DNA of 64,000 nucleotides from Solimonas sp. SE-A11 (lineage in GTDB: Bacteria; Pseudomonadota; Gammaproteobacteria; Nevskiales; Nevskiaceae): positions 1 to 64,000 of the forward strand of contig NZ_JAUASX010000014.1 in the NCBI RefSeq assembly GCF_030345715.1, given 5' to 3'. How positions within the stretch are numbered: the first letter of the stretch is position 1; the number at the start of each line of letters is the position of its first letter. The notes beneath the pieces are model-generated. The model was not told the origin of the DNA. It saw only the letters and a list, made by a program, of their open reading frames with translations, and did no database searches. Shown in pieces: positions 27,925-37,260 of the stretch. Both the position numbers and the translations under genes were made by a program.

Positions 27925-28611
27925 TCAGTGCTTGCCCGGCGACAGCGGCGAGCCCTGTGGCTGCGCTGACTCCCGCTGGTGGGCGCGATACAGCATCAAC
28001 GCCACGATGAACAGCACCGGCATGGCCATTTCCATGCCCTCCTCGAAGGCGGCGATGAACTGGTTAACCGCATACGAGAGCTCAATGTTGAAGCTCTCGC
28101 GGAGCACGTTGCTGAAGCGGTCCAGGAACTTGGAGATCGGCAACAGCAACACCGGCAGCAACAGCACCTGGCCGACCGGAGTGCGCAGGCCGCCCTGGCG
28201 GGAGAAATACTGCCAGCACAGGCGCGCGAGGTAGACGATCAGAGCCACCACGGCCAGGAACACCAAGCCGCCGACGACCTTCTGCATCACCGGCACGTCG
28301 GGGCTGACATAGAACTTGATCTTGGAGATGCTCATCACGGTGAAGGCCTTGTGCAGGTCGGCCTCACGGGCCGCGAACACGAAGGACAGCGCCGCCAGCG
28401 CCAGCATCCTGCGAGAACGGAAGTCATGGAACAGCAGCATGGCGCCCAGAGCCACCCACAGCACGATGCTCATTTCCTCGAAGGGGCCCTGCTCCGAGAA
28501 CAGCGGAATGAAGACCTCGGGCGTCAGGCTGGCCGCCAGAACCACCAGGTAGCCGGCATAGATCACCAATACGGCCAGGGCGACACGCATCGCCGTGGAA
28601 AGCTTGTTCAT
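27925..28611 (-). CDS. Polytopic membrane protein of unknown function
   Basis: A 228-residue protein with about six hydrophobic segments (near residues 9-28, 48-63, 70-80, 112-130, 148-158, 195-207). The segment FAAREADLHKAFTVMS between helices is polar and looks conserved in style. I do not recognise the family. It is convergent with alkB and has no close same-strand neighbour. Confidence 0.7.
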   Translation of the reverse strand: MNKLSTAMRVALAVLVIYAGYLVVLAASLTPEVFIPLFSEQGPFEEMSIVLWVALGAMLLFHDFRSRRMLALAALSFVFAAREADLHKAFTVMSISKIKFYVSPDVPVMQKVVGGLVFLAVVALIVYLARLCWQYFSRQGGLRTPVGQVLLLPVLLLPISKFLDRFSNVLRESFNIELSYAVNQFIAAFEEGMEMAMPVLFIVALMLYRAHQRESAQPQGSPLSPGKH

Positions 28612-28728
28612 CTTGTTCCTCAGCCGGGAGCGCAGCTCCGAGTCGATCGATTATGTCATCGTGGTGACGGGGGTTGTAATAGTGTCGCACGAAGCATCCC
28701 TAGCTTGCTAATTAACTGCCTTTTCGGC

Positions 28729-28772
28729 TTGCGCTGCGCTGCAGCAGACAGCTAGAATGAGAAACATTCTCA
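28729..28772 (+). promoter_or_regulatory. tonB promoter with overlapping Fur box
   Basis: TGAGAAACATTCTCA (28758-28772) is a near-perfect 7-1-7 Fur box. It overlaps the right end of the -10 element TAGAAT (28753-28758); TTGCGC (28729-28734) is a weak -35 with an 18-base spacer. Fur binding here would block polymerase, as expected for an iron-uptake operon. Confidence 0.75.
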
Positions 28773-28840
28773 ATGAATCCGGCAGTTCCAGCCGGACCAG
28801 GGAGTTTTCGTTCTTTCGCTGCTGTCCGACTGCTCGCCCG

Positions 28841-29503
28841 ATGCTGGCTACCCTTTCCCAAGGTAATGACCGTCCGCTGAATCTCGGTGGCCTGGCCCTC
28901 GTGGTCGGCGCCCACCTGTTGGGTCTCTGGGGCATTCTGATGCTGTCGGAGATCGCACCCGAGCAGGTAGCGCCGGCACCGCTGTTCGTCAGCTTCATCA
29001 CCCCTGAAGTGCCGGAACCGGTCAAGCCGCCCGAGCCGCTGCCACCGGCACCGCCGCCGCCGCTGGAAAAGCCCAAGCCCAAGCCGCTGATCACCACGCA
29101 GTCGACCGAGCCGGCGCCCCAGGCCATCCAGGCGCCGCCGGAGCCGGTGGAGCCCGAGCCGCTGCCGCCGATCCAGGCCGCGCCGCCACCGGCACCCGGT
29201 CCCGCGCCCGAGCCCGTGATCGAGCCCCCGAAGCTGGACGCAGCCTATGGCAACAGCCCTTTGCCGACGTACCCGATGCGCTCCAGGCAACTGGGCGAGG
29301 AAGGGGTTGTCGAACTGACCGTTCTGGTATCGGTGGACGGCTTGCCGAAATCCATCAGGGTAAGCAAGTCCAGCGGCTTCAGCCGCCTCGACGACGCAGC
29401 GGTCAGTGCCGTGCGGCGCTGGAAATTCAAGCCAGGCACGAAGGGCGGCAAGCCGTTCGAGCAAGTCGTCACCTTCCCGATGCCTTTCACTCTGAACAAA
29501 TAA
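28841..29503 (+). CDS. tonB: Energy transducer TonB
   Basis: A 220-residue inner-membrane protein that spans the periplasm and energises outer-membrane receptors for siderophores and other ligands. One N-terminal membrane anchor (LALVVGAHLLGLWGILML) precedes a Pro/Glu/Lys-rich rod (PEPVKPPEPLPPAPPPP...). The C-terminal TonB domain has YPMRSRQLGEEGVVELTVLV and AVSAVRRWKFKPG. An in-frame ATG at 28757 lies inside the Fur box, so 28841 is preferred. First gene of tonB-exbB-exbD. Confidence 0.93.
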   Translation: MLATLSQGNDRPLNLGGLALVVGAHLLGLWGILMLSEIAPEQVAPAPLFVSFITPEVPEPVKPPEPLPPAPPPPLEKPKPKPLITTQSTEPAPQAIQAPPEPVEPEPLPPIQAAPPPAPGPAPEPVIEPPKLDAAYGNSPLPTYPMRSRQLGEEGVVELTVLVSVDGLPKSIRVSKSSGFSRLDDAAVSAVRRWKFKPGTKGGKPFEQVVTFPMPFTLNK

Positions 29504-29521
29504 GAGTTTTTCCGGAGCCTC

Positions 29522-30244
29522 ATGGAAACCCAGACCCTTGGTTTTGCCCACTTCATCGGCCAGTCGGACGTGGTGGGCAAGTTCCTACTGTTCGTGCTGC
29601 TGGTGATGAGCATCGCGTCCTGGTACCTGATCGTCGTCAAGTCGATTCGCGGCCACCTCGAGCGCAAGCGCAGCAAGGCCTTCCTCGACTTCTTCTGGAA
29701 CGCCAAGAGCCTCGATCAGGTGCACGATGCCGTCGCCGCGCATCGTGCCGATGAGCCGTTCTCGCACCTCGCGCACCATGCCATCACCGCGCGCGATCAC
29801 CATGCCCGCTTCGGCGCCAGCCGCCTCGAGGAAGCCGGCACCGCCTCGGAGTTCCTGACCCGCACGATCCGCAAGGTCATCGACGAGGAAACCACCAAGA
29901 TGGAGTCCGGCCTCAGCGTGCTGGCCTCGGTGGGTTCCACCGCCCCCTTTGTCGGCCTGTTCGGCACGGTATGGGGCGTGTACCACGCCCTGGTCAGCAT
30001 CGCCATGTCCGGCGCGGGCACCCTGGACAAGGTCGCCGGCCCTGTGGGCGAAGCCCTGATCATGACCGGCGTCGGCCTGGCCGTGGCCATCCCCGCGGTG
30101 CTGGGCTACAACTACCTGGTCCGCAGCAACCGCGTGGTGCTCGGCGCCCTCGACGCCTTCGCCCACGACCTGTACGCCTTCCTCACCACCGGCCAGCAGG
30201 TCGCCGGTGGCGGCAATGTCGTGAAGCTGAAGACCGGAGCGTAA
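29522..30244 (+). CDS. exbB: TonB-system proton channel ExbB
   Basis: A 240-residue MotA/TolQ/ExbB-family protein that forms the pentameric channel coupling the proton gradient to TonB. Three hydrophobic helices are visible, and the family signature LSVLASVGSTAPFVGLFGTVWGVYHAL is near residue 130. It lies 18 bases after tonB and 4 bases before exbD. Confidence 0.95.
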   Translation: METQTLGFAHFIGQSDVVGKFLLFVLLVMSIASWYLIVVKSIRGHLERKRSKAFLDFFWNAKSLDQVHDAVAAHRADEPFSHLAHHAITARDHHARFGASRLEEAGTASEFLTRTIRKVIDEETTKMESGLSVLASVGSTAPFVGLFGTVWGVYHALVSIAMSGAGTLDKVAGPVGEALIMTGVGLAVAIPAVLGYNYLVRSNRVVLGALDAFAHDLYAFLTTGQQVAGGGNVVKLKTGA

Positions 30245-30248
30245 GGCC

Positions 30249-30686
<438 letters not shown>

Positions 30687-30726
30687 AACAGGGCTGAGGT
30701 AGCCCTACTGCATCCCTGCTGTCAAA

Positions 30727-30761
30727 CTGTGCCGGACCCTGCGTCCGGCACAGTCTTTTTT
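30727..30761 (+). terminator. Terminator of the tonB-exbBD operon
   Basis: An 11-bp perfect stem (30727-30737 with 30743-30753) and T run. It separates exbD from the RND pump gene. Confidence 0.95.
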
Positions 30762-30819
30762 GAATCCTGGAAACAAGCCGGGAAGCCTCTGCGCCACCCC
30801 TAACAGCCGGCAGCCCGTC

Positions 30820-33800
30820 ATGTGGATCACCGATACCTCGGTCAAGCGTCCAGTCCTCGCCACGGTCATCAACCTGCTGCTGTTAGTCTTCGGCCTGTTC
30901 GGCCTGACCTCGACCTCGGTCCGTGAATACCCGGACATCGATCCGCCCATCGTCTCCATCAGCACGACCTATGCCGGCGCCTCGGCCGCGGTGGTCGAGA
31001 CCCAGATCACCCAGCTGATCGAGGACCGCGTCGCCGGCATCGAGGGCATCAAGACGGTCACTTCGTCCTCGCGCGACGGCCGCTCGCAGATCAACGTGGA
31101 GTTCGAGTTGTCGCGCAACATCGACGACGCGGCCAACGACGTGCGCGACCGCGTGTCGAGCATTGTCGGGCGCCTGCCCGACCAGGTGGACCCGCCGGAA
31201 ATCGCCAAGGCCGACGCGGACTCCAGCCCGATCATCTGGTTCGTGCTCACCTCGGACCGCATGGATACGCTGCAGCTCACCGACTATGCCGAACGCTACC
31301 TGGTGGACCGGTTCTCCACCATCGACGGTGTCTCGCAGGTGCGCTACGGCGGCGATCGCCGCTACGCCATGCGGGTCTGGCTCGATCGCGGCCGGCTGGC
31401 GGCGCGGGGGCTGACCGCCGAGGACATCGAGAACGCGCTGCGCCAGCAGAACATCGAGCGGCCGGCAGGACGCATCGAGTCGGCCGAGCGCGAGTTCGGC
31501 CTACGCACGGCACGCCCCTTCCGCAGCGCGGAGGACTTCAACAACCTGGTGATTGCGCGTGGAGCCGATGGCTTCCCTGTGCGCCTCTCCGATGTCGCCA
31601 CGGTGGAGCTTGGGCCGCAGAATCCGCGCGGCGCCTTCCGCGCCAACGGTGCCGGGGCCCTGGGCATCGGCATCGTCAAGACCTCGACCGCCAACACGCT
31701 GACCGTCGCCCAGCAGGCCAAGCAGATGCTGCAGGAGATCGGGCCGGACCTGCCCGAGGGCATGAAGCTGGAGGTCAACTACGACACCTCTTCATTCATC
31801 GAGGCCTCGCTGCGCGAGGTCGAGCTGACCCTGGTCTACGCGGCGCTGTTCGTGATCGTGGTGATCTTCCTGTTCCTGGGCAATGCCCGCGCTACGCTGA
31901 TCCCCGCCATCACCGTGCCGATTTCCTTGCTGGCCTCGTTCATCTTCCTGCATGCCTTTGGCTTCTCGATCAACATCCTGACGCTGCTGGCGCTGGTGCT
32001 GGCCATCGGCCTGGTGGTGGACGATGCCATCGTCATGGTGGAGAACATCCATCGCCGCATCGAGCTGGGCGAATCGCCGCTGCTGGCGTCCTACCGCGGT
32101 GCCCGCGAGGTGGGGTTCGCCATCGTCGCGGTCACCGCCGTGCTGGTGGCGGTGTTCGTGCCGATCGGCTTCCTCGAAGGCAATATCGGCCGCTTGTTCC
32201 GCGAATTCGCACTGGCGCTCGCCGGCAGCGTGATCTGTTCCGCAGTCGTGGCGCTGACGCTTTCGCCGGCACTGAGCGCCGCGCTGCTGCGCAAGAACGA
32301 CCACGGAGGCCCCATGGGACAGGCCATCGAGAGCGGCTTCGAGCGCCTGTCGCAGGCCTACGGCCGCACACTCGGCGGCTTCGTGCGGCGGCCGGTATTC
32401 GCGTGGGTAGCACTGGCGGCGCTGGGCCTGGGTACCTGGGGCCTGTTCCACGTCATCCCGCAGGAGTTCGCTCCCAGCGAGGACCGTGGCGGCTTCCTGA
32501 TCCAGGTTACCGCGCCCGAGGGCGCCAGCCTGGCGTATACCAGCCGCGAGATGGAACGCATCGAGGCCCTGATCACCCCGCGCATCGGCCAGGGTGAGGT
32601 CGAGCGCGTAATGCTGCGCATCCCCGCCGTCGGCGGCGGCAACGACGACGTCAACAACGGCAACCTGTCGCTGTCGCTGGTCGACTGGAAGTCGCGCGAG
32701 CGCAGTTCCGCGGAGATCGGCGAGGAGTACAGCAAGGCGCTGCGTGACCTGCCCGGCGTGCGCGCGGTGGTCAACCAGCGTGCCGGCTTCGGCCAGCGCG
32801 GCGGCGCCAGCCAGCCGGTGCAGGTCGTGCTGGGCGGCAACGACTACGGCGAGCTGGCCGAATGGCGCGACCGCATCCTGAGCCGCGCCGGCGAGAATCC
32901 GGGCCTGCAGCGCCTGGACTCCGACTACAAGGAGACCAAGCCGCAGATCGAGCTGGATATGGACCTGGGCCGCGCCGGTGATCGTGGCGTGTCGGTGTCG
33001 GCCATCGCGACCGCGCTGGAAACCTTCATGGGCGGCCGCGTCGTGACCCGCTTCGAGCAGAACGGCGAGGAGTACGACATCGTCCTTCAGGCACCGGACG
33101 AACAGAGACGCGATCCGCAGGACCTGTCGGACATTTACGTGCGCTCGCAGACCGACGGCAGCCTGGTGCCCCTTACCTCCCTGGTGGCCCTGAAGGAAAA
33201 GGCCGCGGCCGCCACCTACAACCGCGTGGATCGCCTGCGCTCGATCACCATCAGCGCCAGCCTCGCGCCCGGCTATACGCTGGGCCAGGCGCTGGCCTAC
33301 ATGGAGGACATCATCCGCGAGGAACTGCCGCAGCAGGTCCGGCTGAGCTACAAGGGCGAGTCTCGCGATTTCAAGGAGTCCAGCAGCGCCCTGCTGTTCA
33401 CTTTCGGCATGGCCCTGCTGATCGTCTACCTGGCGCTGGCGGCGCAGTTCGAGAGTTTCGTCCATCCGCTGGTAATCATGACCACGGTGCCGCTGGCGGT
33501 CTTCGGCGCGCTGGGCGCGCTGTGGGCGCTGGGCATCACACTCAACGTCTACGCGCAGATCGGCATCGTCATGCTGATCGGCCTGGCGGCCAAGAACGGC
33601 ATCCTGATCGTGGAGTTCGCCAACCAGCAGCGTGACGCCGGCCGGGACTTCGAGGAGGCCCTGATGGAGGCCAGCCGCATCCGCCTGCGTCCCATCCTGA
33701 TGACCTCGGTCGCCACCATGGCCGGCGCGGTTCCGCTGATCTTCTCAACGGGTGCCGGCCATGAGGCTCGCGCCATCCTGGGTATCGTGATCCTCTTCGG

Positions 33801-33942
33801 CGTGCTGTTCTCCACGGTGCTGACGCTGTACGTGGTGCCGGCCTTCTACTCCGCCCTGTGCCGCGCCACCGGCTCGCCCGGCCGCCATGCAGCGCGGCTG
33901 GCCCAGGAAGAGTCGGGCAACCCGGAGCCTCCCCAGTCCTGA
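30820..33942 (+). CDS. RND multidrug-type efflux permease (HAE-1 family)
   Basis: A 1040-residue proton-driven trimeric pump of the AcrB/MexB class. The opening MWITDTSVKRPVLATVINLLLLVFGL, the REYPDIDPPIVSISTTYAGASA porter start, and the proton-relay helix with GLVVDDAIVMVENIHRR are characteristic. Two sets of helices and two large periplasmic loops are complete. Neither a membrane-fusion protein nor an outer-membrane channel is adjacent, which is unusual. The membrane-fusion lipoprotein at 51369 could be its partner. No ribosome site is evident, but homologues begin at this Met. Confidence 0.93.
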   Translation: MWITDTSVKRPVLATVINLLLLVFGLFGLTSTSVREYPDIDPPIVSISTTYAGASAAVVETQITQLIEDRVAGIEGIKTVTSSSRDGRSQINVEFELSRNIDDAANDVRDRVSSIVGRLPDQVDPPEIAKADADSSPIIWFVLTSDRMDTLQLTDYAERYLVDRFSTIDGVSQVRYGGDRRYAMRVWLDRGRLAARGLTAEDIENALRQQNIERPAGRIESAEREFGLRTARPFRSAEDFNNLVIARGADGFPVRLSDVATVELGPQNPRGAFRANGAGALGIGIVKTSTANTLTVAQQAKQMLQEIGPDLPEGMKLEVNYDTSSFIEASLREVELTLVYAALFVIVVIFLFLGNARATLIPAITVPISLLASFIFLHAFGFSINILTLLALVLAIGLVVDDAIVMVENIHRRIELGESPLLASYRGAREVGFAIVAVTAVLVAVFVPIGFLEGNIGRLFREFALALAGSVICSAVVALTLSPALSAALLRKNDHGGPMGQAIESGFERLSQAYGRTLGGFVRRPVFAWVALAALGLGTWGLFHVIPQEFAPSEDRGGFLIQVTAPEGASLAYTSREMERIEALITPRIGQGEVERVMLRIPAVGGGNDDVNNGNLSLSLVDWKSRERSSAEIGEEYSKALRDLPGVRAVVNQRAGFGQRGGASQPVQVVLGGNDYGELAEWRDRILSRAGENPGLQRLDSDYKETKPQIELDMDLGRAGDRGVSVSAIATALETFMGGRVVTRFEQNGEEYDIVLQAPDEQRRDPQDLSDIYVRSQTDGSLVPLTSLVALKEKAAAATYNRVDRLRSITISASLAPGYTLGQALAYMEDIIREELPQQVRLSYKGESRDFKESSSALLFTFGMALLIVYLALAAQFESFVHPLVIMTTVPLAVFGALGALWALGITLNVYAQIGIVMLIGLAAKNGILIVEFANQQRDAGRDFEEALMEASRIRLRPILMTSVATMAGAVPLIFSTGAGHEARAILGIVILFGVLFSTVLTLYVVPAFYSALCRATGSPGRHAARLAQEESGNPEPPQS

Positions 33943-34055
33943 GGAGCGGACGGCATCTGCTGACAGGGATTGGAGAATCCGGCTACGGCCGGATTGCGGC
34001 ACTCGCCGCCGCCGCATGCAAGAATTGCGATCAAACGATCATTCAGGGGGAAGCC

Positions 34056-34850
34056 GTGGCGGATTCCGTCATCGGGGGAAGGACTGCGCTGGTCACCGGG
34101 GCCTCGTCGGGGCTCGGAGCTGACTTTGCCCGGGAACTGGCAAGCCGCGGCTGCCGTCTGGTGGTCGTGGCCCGCCGCGAGGACCGCCTCAAGCAATTGC
34201 AGCAGGAACTCAAGGCCGCCCATGGCACCGAGGTGACCGTGGTGACCCTGGACCTTTCACAGGCGGATGCGCCTCGTGCCCTGCACGACCTGCTGAAACA
34301 GCAGAAGATCGACGTGGACATCCTGGTCAACAACGCCGGCTTCGGCCTGTTCGGCCGCGACGTGGACCTGCCTCCGCGCCGTAGTGCCGAGATGCTGCAA
34401 CTGGACGTCGTGGCCCTGACCCAGCTCACCCAGTTGTTCGCGCGGGACATGGTCAAGCGCGGTGACGGCTATATCCTGCAGGTCGCCTCCACCGGCGCCT
34501 TCCAGCCCTCGCCCAGCTATGCCGCCTACGGTGCCGCCAAGGCCTATGTACTCAACTACGGCCACGCCCTCAATTTCGAACTGCGCGGCAGCGGCGTGTC
34601 CTGCAGCGTGATCTGCCCCGGCGTTACCGCCACCGAGTTCCTGGATGTGTCAGGCCAGCAACGCAACTGGTTCCACAACGCCACGATGATGAGCAGCACG
34701 GCCGTCGCGCAGGCCGGCATCCGGGCCATGCTGGCCCGGCGCTATCTGGTGGTGCCGGGCTGGTTCAACGCCCTGTCGGCCTTCTTCACGCGCCTGACGC
34801 CGCGTCCGGTGTTGGCCTGGCTGGCCGCGCATCTGATGAGGAACCCCTGA
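34056..34850 (+). CDS. Short-chain dehydrogenase/reductase
   Basis: A 264-residue classical SDR. The N-terminal nucleotide site is TGASSGLG, followed by NNAG, a catalytic Ser region, and YAAYGAAKAYV with the Tyr-x-x-x-Lys pair. The GTG at 34056 is chosen for its AGGGGG ribosome site six bases upstream and the correct short lead to the Rossmann fold. Substrate unknown. Its stop overlaps the start of the next gene (TGATG), so the two are coupled. Confidence 0.88.
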   Translation: MADSVIGGRTALVTGASSGLGADFARELASRGCRLVVVARREDRLKQLQQELKAAHGTEVTVVTLDLSQADAPRALHDLLKQQKIDVDILVNNAGFGLFGRDVDLPPRRSAEMLQLDVVALTQLTQLFARDMVKRGDGYILQVASTGAFQPSPSYAAYGAAKAYVLNYGHALNFELRGSGVSCSVICPGVTATEFLDVSGQQRNWFHNATMMSSTAVAQAGIRAMLARRYLVVPGWFNALSAFFTRLTPRPVLAWLAAHLMRNP

Positions 34851-35785
34851 TGCTGCGCCTGCCTGCACTGCCGCGCGTCTCGCCGGTGGAATTGCCGGGC
34901 AAGCTGCGGGCGCGCCTGAAGGACGGCGTTGCGCCGTCCCTGCAATCGCTGCTGGCCGACGAAGCGGAAGGGCGCGACAACCTGATCGTCCCACGGCTGA
35001 TCGAAGGCCTGTCCGGACCAGCGCTGGTGGAAATCGACTGGTCCGGCTGGTACGGGCCGCCGAACCGCTTCCCCATGCTCCACACCGACGTCAGCATGGT
35101 GTCGGCGGCCTTTGCCGTGCCACTGGCCAGCCTGCGCCCGCTGCTGCCGCAGACCGCGCGCCTGACGCCGGCTCGCCTGACACCCTGGCACGGCGTCCTG
35201 CTGGTGTCGGCCTTCCACGTACACCGCGGTGGCCTGGGCCGCTACCAGGAGCTGAACATCGCCACGCCGATGCTGCTCGACACGCCCCGGCGCCTGCCGG
35301 GCTGGTCGCTGCTGCGGGAAGCGCTGCATGGCGGACGCGACCCCGCCGTGGGCCTGGTCACGCTGGCGTCCACCGTGGACCGGGCCCGCCCGCGCGACGT
35401 GGGCGTGCAGTTGTACGGACTGCCGCGCCTGCTGGCTCACGCCGAGTTCGCTTTGGGCAGCCAGACCGGCCTGGCCAGCATGGAAATCGACGGCCAACGC
35501 ACGGCCGCCCTGGAGGTTTCCGCACCTCGCAGCTACCTGCAGTGGCAGATGGACCTGAGCCACAACAGCTTCTCGATCCTGCAGGGGCAACTGCTGCGCA
35601 GCCACAGCACGGTCATCGCCGAGGGCTATCGCGGCGCGCGCGGCAGCGCCAAGGTCGAGTTCGGCGAGCACCCACAATACCTGCCATTCCGTGGCCTGCC
35701 CTTGCTGGCCCGGCCGATGGAAACGCGCATCTGCGCGCGCCTCAACGCGATCCTGGGGACACCGGAGCTTCTGGGGCCGGCCTGA
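34850..35785 (+). CDS. Acetoacetate-decarboxylase-like protein
   Basis: A 311-residue soluble protein. The stretch FPMLHTDVSMVSAAFAVPLASLRPLLP and TPWHGVLLVSAFHVHRGGLGRYQELNIATPML resemble the double-barrel acetoacetate decarboxylase fold. The active-site Lys pair is not clear to me, so activity is open. Coupled to the SDR upstream, which suggests a shared pathway for a carbonyl compound. Confidence 0.5.
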   Translation: MLRLPALPRVSPVELPGKLRARLKDGVAPSLQSLLADEAEGRDNLIVPRLIEGLSGPALVEIDWSGWYGPPNRFPMLHTDVSMVSAAFAVPLASLRPLLPQTARLTPARLTPWHGVLLVSAFHVHRGGLGRYQELNIATPMLLDTPRRLPGWSLLREALHGGRDPAVGLVTLASTVDRARPRDVGVQLYGLPRLLAHAEFALGSQTGLASMEIDGQRTAALEVSAPRSYLQWQMDLSHNSFSILQGQLLRSHSTVIAEGYRGARGSAKVEFGEHPQYLPFRGLPLLARPMETRICARLNAILGTPELLGPA

Positions 35786-35795
35786 AGCCGGCGAA

Positions 35796-36683
35796 TCAGT
35801 CCAGCAGGCGCTGCAGGTCAGCCGGCACCGGCCGCTCCGGCCAGTCCTGTCGCCAGGTCTGCAGCGCCCGCCGAGCCTCATCCTCCCGTCCCTCGGCCAG
35901 CATCCGGCGGATACGTTCAAGCTCTACGAGCGCGGCTCCGGGCTCGGCAGATTCGCCCTTGAGCTTCGCCGCTCCAAGGTAGTCCGCGGTCAGGGCGCGC
36001 CGGCGCATCTCCGCCGCCGGTGCCGCCTGCAACTTGGCGGGAGTGGCCTCCCGGCTTTCTTCCATCACGGGCGCGGGGGCCGGCGGCGGTGCGGCCGGAG
36101 CCGCCGCAGGCGCAGGCGCCGACGGGGCCTCGGCTTCTCCCCCGGCAGCCGCAGGCTCGTGCATGGCATCGGCGTAGCTTCCGGAGCCGGGCGCTTCGGC
36201 CGCAGCAGCTGGCGCGGCCGAAGGCTTGGCTGGCCGCTCCTCCATCCGGCGCTTCGCCTGCATGGATTGTCGCTCGGCCTCGATGGCCTGCATCCGACGC
36301 TCCTGGACCTCGTCCGCGGCCACTGGTGCGGCCGCTTCCGGCAGGACCACGGCGTCGGCCGGCGCTACGTCCGGCGCCACCATCATCGCGTCCTTGTGCG
36401 CGACCGGGTCCTGCAAGATGGTCAGCAGCGTGCTGAAGCTCAGCACCAGCACCGCCGCCAGCGCAAACGGCCAGCGCCGGTCACGGAAGCGGTCGCGCGA
36501 CGGCGGCCGGGCCGCAGCGGCCTGGATTTCCTCGCGGGCCATGCCAAGGATCTTGTCGTCCAGTTCCGGCGGCGCGGACTCGCCGTGCCTGGCCTCGCGC
36601 CAAGCCCGGCTTGCGGGGCTGCGCCCCTCGAGGAAATCCTCGAGCAGCTTGTCGTCAGGTGCCTTGCGCTCAGGGCCAGACAT
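35796..36683 (-). CDS. Probable anti-sigma factor, single-pass membrane protein
   Basis: A 295-residue protein. A short cytoplasmic head (about residues 1-68) is followed by one membrane helix (WPFALAAVLVLSFSTLLTIL). Then comes a long Ala/Pro-rich, low-complexity periplasmic part and a small helical end. It overlaps the upstream ECF sigma gene by 14 bases, the classic sigma/anti-sigma layout. No zinc-finger HxxxCxxC motif is seen, so it is not a ZAS-type factor. Role inferred from context. Confidence 0.65.
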   Translation of the reverse strand: MSGPERKAPDDKLLEDFLEGRSPASRAWREARHGESAPPELDDKILGMAREEIQAAAARPPSRDRFRDRRWPFALAAVLVLSFSTLLTILQDPVAHKDAMMVAPDVAPADAVVLPEAAAPVAADEVQERRMQAIEAERQSMQAKRRMEERPAKPSAAPAAAAEAPGSGSYADAMHEPAAAGGEAEAPSAPAPAAAPAAPPPAPAPVMEESREATPAKLQAAPAAEMRRRALTADYLGAAKLKGESAEPGAALVELERIRRMLAEGREDEARRALQTWRQDWPERPVPADLQRLLD

Positions 36684-37257
36684 CGCTCAGCTCCTGTCTC
36701 AGTTTGGCCAGCGCATAGCGCAGGCGGCTTTTCACCGTCTCACGCCCCACGCCGGTCGCCTGGCCGATTTCCTCCAGACTCAATCCGCCTTCTTCCCTCA
36801 ACAGGAAAGCCTCGCGCTGCTCATGCGGCAACTGCGCCAGCGTATCGAGCAGACGCTGCCGCAACTGGGCATTGCGGGCGATGGCGTCCGGCGATTCGTG
36901 TTCCGGACCGGCCACGTCTTCAGCCTCTTCCAGCGGTGCCGTAGCCAGGTTGCGCAGGCGGTAGTAGTCCACCAGCCGGTTATGGGCCAGGGTGTACAGC
37001 CAGGTGGTAAAACGGGCCCGCGGCTCCCAGTTGCTGCGGCTGCGGACCACGCTGGACCAGACGTCCTGGAACATCTCGTAGCAGGCCTCGCGGTCCCCGG
37101 CCCCGCGCAGCAGATAGCGCCAGAGCGGATCCTTGTGGCGGCGATAGAGCGTCTCGAACGCGGCCATGTTTCCGTTCCGGTACTGCAGCATCAGTGCTTC
37201 GTCGCTGGGCGGGGCCGCCGTATCGGCGAACCCCGCCCCGCCCTCTGCGGCTTCCAG
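36670..37257 (-). CDS. ECF-type RNA polymerase sigma factor
   Basis: Region 2 (AFETLYRRHKDPLWRYLL ... ARFTTWLYTLAHNRLVDYYR) and region 4 (LPHEQREAFLLREEGGLSLEEIGQATGVGRETVKSRLRYALAKLR) are complete. The first ATG (37191; 173 residues) would cut off SDEAL, which is normally part of the first sigma helix. An upstream CTG at 37257 gives 195 residues and has AGGAGAG six bases before it. I list that longer form but the start is uncertain. It follows the VWA gene by three bases and overlaps the anti-sigma gene. Confidence 0.85.
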   Translation of the reverse strand: MEAAEGGAGFADTAAPPSDEALMLQYRNGNMAAFETLYRRHKDPLWRYLLRGAGDREACYEMFQDVWSSVVRSRSNWEPRARFTTWLYTLAHNRLVDYYRLRNLATAPLEEAEDVAGPEHESPDAIARNAQLRQRLLDTLAQLPHEQREAFLLREEGGLSLEEIGQATGVGRETVKSRLRYALAKLRQELSDVWP

Positions 37258-37260
37258 TCG

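Noticed and set aside
28757-28840. Longer TonB start at 28757
   Set aside because: The ATG is inside the Fur box and overlaps the -10 element, so it is unlikely to be in the mRNA.
35796-36683. TonB or PilZ-like protein because of the Ala/Pro-rich region
   Set aside because: Low complexity explains the likeness; the overlap with the sigma gene and one membrane helix fit an anti-sigma factor better.
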